NCBI GenBank assembly: GCA_024681475.1
Contig: JAILAT010000031.1
Location: 1 to 36,073 of the forward strand
Source: Bacteroidales bacterium
GTDB lineage: Bacteria > Bacteroidota > Bacteroidia > Bacteroidales > P3
Length of the DNA: 36,073 bases
Direction of reading: 5' to 3'
A program made the translations under genes and the position numbers. This document shows positions 32,934-36,073 of this stretch, in pieces (position 1 is the stretch's first letter; the number at the start of each line of letters is the position of its first letter). Below the pieces are notes generated by a model. The model worked only from the letters and a program-made list of their open reading frames with translations, did not search any database and was not told the DNA's origin.

Positions 32934-34400
32934 TCATTCCACCATCTTCGAGTCCTCGTCGGCCGTCGTCGGGTGGCGGAATATCTTGTAGCCTATCATG
33001 GCCACGGTGATGGACATCAGCGGTGAGAGAATATTGAAGAAACAGTAAGGAAGGTATTCCAACGTGGGCACCTTCAGCACCATGGATTGCGTCATGCCGC
33101 AGGTATTCCAAGGGATGAGCACCGAGGTGACGGTGGCGGAGTCTTCGGTGGAGCGGCTCAGCAGACGCCCCTCGAAGCCTTTGTCGCGGAAGAGTTTCTT
33201 GTAGATGTTGCCCGTCAGCACAATGCTCAGGTATTGGTCGCCAGTGACCATGTTGGCAAAGAGGCCGCTGGCCACGGTGGTGCTCACCAGCGAGCGACGG
33301 CCGCTGATGCCCCTGGCGAGGGCTGCGGTGAGGCTCTTCATCATGCCGCCACCTGTCAGCGCGCCGCCGAAGGTGGAAGCACAGAAGATGAGGAAGACAG
33401 TGCTCAGCATTCCTTTCATGCCGCGAGTCTGCACCAGCTCGGAGAGGGCGGCATTGCCTGTGTCGATGGCGGTGTCGCTATAGAAAGTCTTCATCATTCC
33501 GCGGAACATATTTCCGTCGCCTATCTCCATCACGATGTCGGGCTGCACGAAGAGCATGACGCCCCCGGCCGTGAGCGCCGAGAGAAAAAGGATGATGGCC
33601 GCAGGCAGCTTCAGCGCGATAAGCACAGCAGTGAACAACGGCACCAGCATCAGCCAGGGGCTGATGCAGAAGGTAGACTGCAAGCCGTCGGCGAACGACT
33701 CGGCCTGCAAGCCGCCGTTGGAAGTATGGCACAGACTAGCCACCAGAAAGATTGTCAAAGCGATGGTGAACGACGGCACCGTAGTGATGAGCATATAGCG
33801 GATGTGCTTGAAGAGGGGCACCTCGCCCACCGACGAGGCCAGCACAGTGGTGTCGGAAAGCGGCGAAATCTTGTCGCCGAAATAGGCGCCCGAGATGATG
33901 GCTCCTGCTGTCCAGCCCACGGAATAGCCGTGTGCCGTGCCGATGCCGATGAGGGCGATGCCTACCGTAGCCACCGTGGTCCACGAGCTTCCCGTGACGA
34001 GCGACACCAGCGCACAGATGAGGCAGGCGAAGAAGAGAAACAGCGACGGCGTAAGGATCTTCATGCCATAGAATATCATCGTGGGGACAACACCGCTGAT
34101 CATCCAGCTGCCCGATATGGCACCGATGAGGAAAAGGATGAGCACCGCAGGCCCGATGGTGCGGATATTCTCACCAATGGCGCTGTCGAAGCTCCGCCAC
34201 GGCACCTTGTAGAACAACATGGCTATGGCCACCGCCACCCCTGCCGCGAAGAGCAGCACCGTCTGGCTCGAGCCGTCGATGGCGTCGGAGCCGAACTGAC
34301 GGATGACAAGCACCTGCAGCGCCACCAGCACCACGAAGGGGATGAGCGCAATGGTCCAGTGTATTCTGGGTTGTGTGGCAGAGTCGTTTTCCTGTTTCAT
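32934..34400 (-). CDS. NhaC-family Na+/H+ antiporter
   Basis: 488 residues from ATG 34400 (MKQENDSATQPRIHW); the open frame extends further up but antisense-like within the carbonic anhydrase gene. About eleven to twelve membrane segments are visible (for example IALIPFVVLVALQVLVI, AVLILFLIGAISGSWMI). The family motif region GYSVGWTAGAIISGAYFGDKISPLSDTT is intact, with the second-half GMMKSLTAALARG and DQYLSIVL. These exchange Na+ (or a malate/lactate couple) for H+. It overlaps carbonic anhydrase by 4 nt (ATGA), suggesting coupled translation and a link between CO2 hydration, protons and sodium. Confidence 0.92.
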   Translation of the reverse strand: MKQENDSATQPRIHWTIALIPFVVLVALQVLVIRQFGSDAIDGSSQTVLLFAAGVAVAIAMLFYKVPWRSFDSAIGENIRTIGPAVLILFLIGAISGSWMISGVVPTMIFYGMKILTPSLFLFFACLICALVSLVTGSSWTTVATVGIALIGIGTAHGYSVGWTAGAIISGAYFGDKISPLSDTTVLASSVGEVPLFKHIRYMLITTVPSFTIALTIFLVASLCHTSNGGLQAESFADGLQSTFCISPWLMLVPLFTAVLIALKLPAAIILFLSALTAGGVMLFVQPDIVMEIGDGNMFRGMMKTFYSDTAIDTGNAALSELVQTRGMKGMLSTVFLIFCASTFGGALTGGGMMKSLTAALARGISGRRSLVSTTVASGLFANMVTGDQYLSIVLTGNIYKKLFRDKGFEGRLLSRSTEDSATVTSVLIPWNTCGMTQSMVLKVPTLEYLPYCFFNILSPLMSITVAMIGYKIFRHPTTADEDSKMVE

Positions 34401-34939
34401 TCCACCTCCTCCAGCAGACCTGTCTCGCTGTCGATGATAAAGCCGCGGACAACGACATCCTTGGGCACCAAGGGGTGTGTGCGGATAGTCTCCACGGTCT
34501 TGCGGACACTCTCGTCGGTGTCTTTGAAGCCCTCGAGCCAGTGGTTGAGGTCGATGCCGCATTTGCGGATGGTGTCGAGAGTCTGGTCGGTGACGCCGCG
34601 CGCCAGCATCTCATCGTGGAAATGGTCGTAGCTCATGTGGCAGGCGCCGCAGTGCGAGTGCGCCACCACCATGATGCTGTCGACACCCAGCTCGTAGATG
34701 GCCACGATAAGGCTTCGCAATGCCGAATCGAAAGGCGTGATGATGAGTCCACCGGCGTTCTTGATGATCTTCGCGTCGCCGTTCTTCAGTCCCAGCGCTG
34801 CCGGCAGCAGCTCGGTGAGGCGCGTGTCCATGCACGACAGCACCGCCAGTTTCTTGTCGGGATACTTGTCTGTGACATACTTCTCGTACCCCTTCTCCGC
34901 CACAAAACGACGGTTGTATTCCAATATCTTGTCTATCAT
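34397..34939 (-). CDS. Beta-class carbonic anhydrase
   Basis: 180 residues from ATG 34939 (MIDKILEYNRRFV); an open extension to 34987 runs into the upstream gene. Zinc ligands and active-site pair are visible: C36-x-D38-x-R40 in LSCMDTRL, H94-x-x-C97 in VAHSHCGAC. The short length and IIKNAGG motif place it in the compact clade of beta-carbonic anhydrases. It interconverts CO2 and bicarbonate in the cytoplasm. It is 5 nt downstream of the nucleoside-hydrolase-like gene and overlaps the antiporter gene. Confidence 0.93.
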   Translation of the reverse strand: MIDKILEYNRRFVAEKGYEKYVTDKYPDKKLAVLSCMDTRLTELLPAALGLKNGDAKIIKNAGGLIITPFDSALRSLIVAIYELGVDSIMVVAHSHCGACHMSYDHFHDEMLARGVTDQTLDTIRKCGIDLNHWLEGFKDTDESVRKTVETIRTHPLVPKDVVVRGFIIDSETGLLEEVE

Positions 34940-34944
34940 AATCT

Positions 34945-35982
34945 TTAGTTTGATGCACGTATCAGATTCAACATACGCTGAGCCCATGCCTCGTCGCCGG
35001 GCATCTGGTAGCGGAAGTTGCCCTCGGGATCGGCGATGAAGCTGACCTTGATGTCGGCGCCGATGCTTATCCGTCCCCGAGGCGAGAGGGCGATCAGGTC
35101 GTCATCCTCCATCTCCTGCAACGGGAGCATGGGATCCCACATACGCTGACCCGTGTTGCAGTCGTAACGCATGTATACCTGTTTTATCGGATGGATGTCG
35201 GTCCAGTCGATGTCGCTGATCACCTGTTCAGGTGTATATTCCACCAGGTTGCCGACCGCGCTGGGCGAGAGGATGACGTCGACCTCGTCGGGCCATAGCT
35301 GAATCAATGTCCTTGCTGCTTCGGGATGCATCATCCGGTTGTATCCGGCGCTGACCTCCTGCTCGTAGCCCGGCTCCAGCTTGGTAGCCATGAAATAGAG
35401 CCGTTTCACCTTGCGGCGCACCAGCTCCACGCCTGTCAGCGGCGAATACTGGTCGGCATCGGAGGTGAGCAGGTTGGCTATTGTCGAGGGGATGCCCGTG
35501 AGCATGATGGTGACGCTGCCGTCGTAGGCATTGGCCAGCAGTTGGCGATAGAGGATATATCCGTCGGGAAGCGACGAATAGTCGCTGTATGTGCGGGCGA
35601 ACAGCAGGTTGCCGTTGGTGTCGGTGGCCTGTGCGATGGGTGTGTAGTTGATATAACCGAAGCGTTCGTAGGTGCCGTTGCGTTCCAGCCCGATAGGCAG
35701 GGAGGGGAAGCCGTAATAGTTGTTCATCAGGTCGGCGACAGCGGCATTGGTGTCGCCCATACGGTCAACCACCACGCCCAGCAGGTTGCAGCGACCCTGC
35801 GAGGCATAGCGGTAGAGCAGCTGCATGGCGAAAAGGTCGTCGGTCGAGCTGGCGATGTCGGTGTCGAGAATGATCTGCGGCACTGACGGCTGTTGCGGCT
35901 CCGGCTTCAGATTCTCTCTCTCACACGAAAACAGCGATAAGGCCGCAAACGCAAGGAGTATAAAGTTCTTCGTATGTTTCAT
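34945..35982 (-). CDS. Nucleoside-hydrolase-like lipoprotein
   Basis: 345 residues from ATG 35982 (MKHTKNFILLAFAALSLFSC); upstream in-frame ATGs would put extra residues before the signal. The lipobox SLFSC gives Cys20. The mature part begins a ribonucleoside-hydrolase-like fold: IILDTDIASSTDDLFAM has the calcium-binding D-x-D-x-x-x-x-x-D-D, slightly wider than the classical D-x-D-x-G-x-D-D. Later pieces are TIMLTGIPSTIANLL (which aligns with the G-P-x-T-N/I-L region), LYFMATKLEP and VDVILSPSAVG. Some members cleave nucleosides, others act on sugars (DUF1593-like); the exact substrate is unclear. First gene of the three-gene minus-strand operon. Confidence 0.82.
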   Translation of the reverse strand: MKHTKNFILLAFAALSLFSCERENLKPEPQQPSVPQIILDTDIASSTDDLFAMQLLYRYASQGRCNLLGVVVDRMGDTNAAVADLMNNYYGFPSLPIGLERNGTYERFGYINYTPIAQATDTNGNLLFARTYSDYSSLPDGYILYRQLLANAYDGSVTIMLTGIPSTIANLLTSDADQYSPLTGVELVRRKVKRLYFMATKLEPGYEQEVSAGYNRMMHPEAARTLIQLWPDEVDVILSPSAVGNLVEYTPEQVISDIDWTDIHPIKQVYMRYDCNTGQRMWDPMLPLQEMEDDDLIALSPRGRISIGADIKVSFIADPEGNFRYQMPGDEAWAQRMLNLIRASN

Positions 35983-36015
35983 GATTACTAAGTTTCTATT
36001 CATTTGATGTTGCAT

Positions 36016-36073
36016 TGTAACTTGCCATCGATAAAAGCCGGAAAAAGCAGTATCTGTTTGCTGCGAGATGGAT
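36016..36073. other. Right edge, nothing recognised
   Basis: 58 bp upstream of the lipoprotein gene's alternative starts. No TAnnTTTG element on the minus strand was found here, so the operon promoter may lie outside the window. Confidence 0.3.

Noticed and set aside
33087..34631. 514-codon open frame antisense to the NhaC gene
   Set aside because: Low-complexity His/Glu/Arg sequence; the NhaC protein on the other strand has all family motifs.

Overview
The window looks like a chromosomal segment of a member of the Bacteroidota, most likely order Bacteroidales. The evidence is a type IX secretion (T9SS) C-terminal sorting domain, repeated use of the Bacteroidota promoter pattern TTTG-(about 19)-TAnnTTTG, a DksA-like protein of the Bacteroidota type without a full zinc cluster, a GH97 enzyme related to SusB, two GH78 rhamnosidases, and many signal-peptide or lipoprotein genes starting MKK/MKR. 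I cannot name the genus. No rRNA, tRNA or CRISPR array was seen.

Layout. 1-141: the end of an IS3-family (IS150-like) insertion sequence with the first codons of its transposase running off the left edge. 373-459: an orphan T9SS sorting-domain tail. 593-3451: two secreted proteins, the second a T9SS cargo. 3577-5315 (minus): dksA-like, rimM, rpsP. 5435-10261 (plus): ribF, a leucine-rich-repeat protein, a nitrilase-family amidase and mutS2, probably one operon, driven from a promoter interleaved with that of rpsP. 10370-17742: a small lipoprotein, a membrane protein, a GHKL ATPase, a phosphoesterase divergent from an EamA transporter, a lipoprotein, an initiating sugar transferase, and radA. 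18033-20471: GH97 enzyme. 20472-24075: AT-rich patch with a gene remnant, a strongly structured 113-nt element and three genes that run into 24077-26481, a run of secreted proteins (FlgT/LPP20-like, DUF6175-like and others). 26714-32928: two GH78 rhamnosidases and a secreted endonuclease/exonuclease/phosphatase-fold protein. 32934-35982 (minus): nucleoside-hydrolase-like lipoprotein, beta-carbonic anhydrase and NhaC-type antiporter in a tight operon.

The most striking observation is an 85-nt imperfect palindrome, built from 8-bp AATGCGTN units on its left arm, that sits inside three separate glycoside hydrolase genes (GH97 and both GH78s). All three copies have the same length, the same orientation and the same reading frame, and each adds about 29 hydrophilic residues to the enzyme without breaking it. 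Only one of the three forward frames of the element is open, and that is the one used every time. This resembles in principle the in-frame palindromic elements known from Rickettsia (RPE), but I do not recognise this element from any described family. A second, unrelated 62-codon insert of different base composition appears near the C-terminus of the GH97 protein.

Functionally, GH97 and GH78 enzymes point to breakdown of alpha-glucosidic and rhamnose-containing plant or microbial glycans, although no SusC/SusD pair is present. The rest is mostly housekeeping: ribosome maturation, flavin synthesis, DNA repair and envelope functions.
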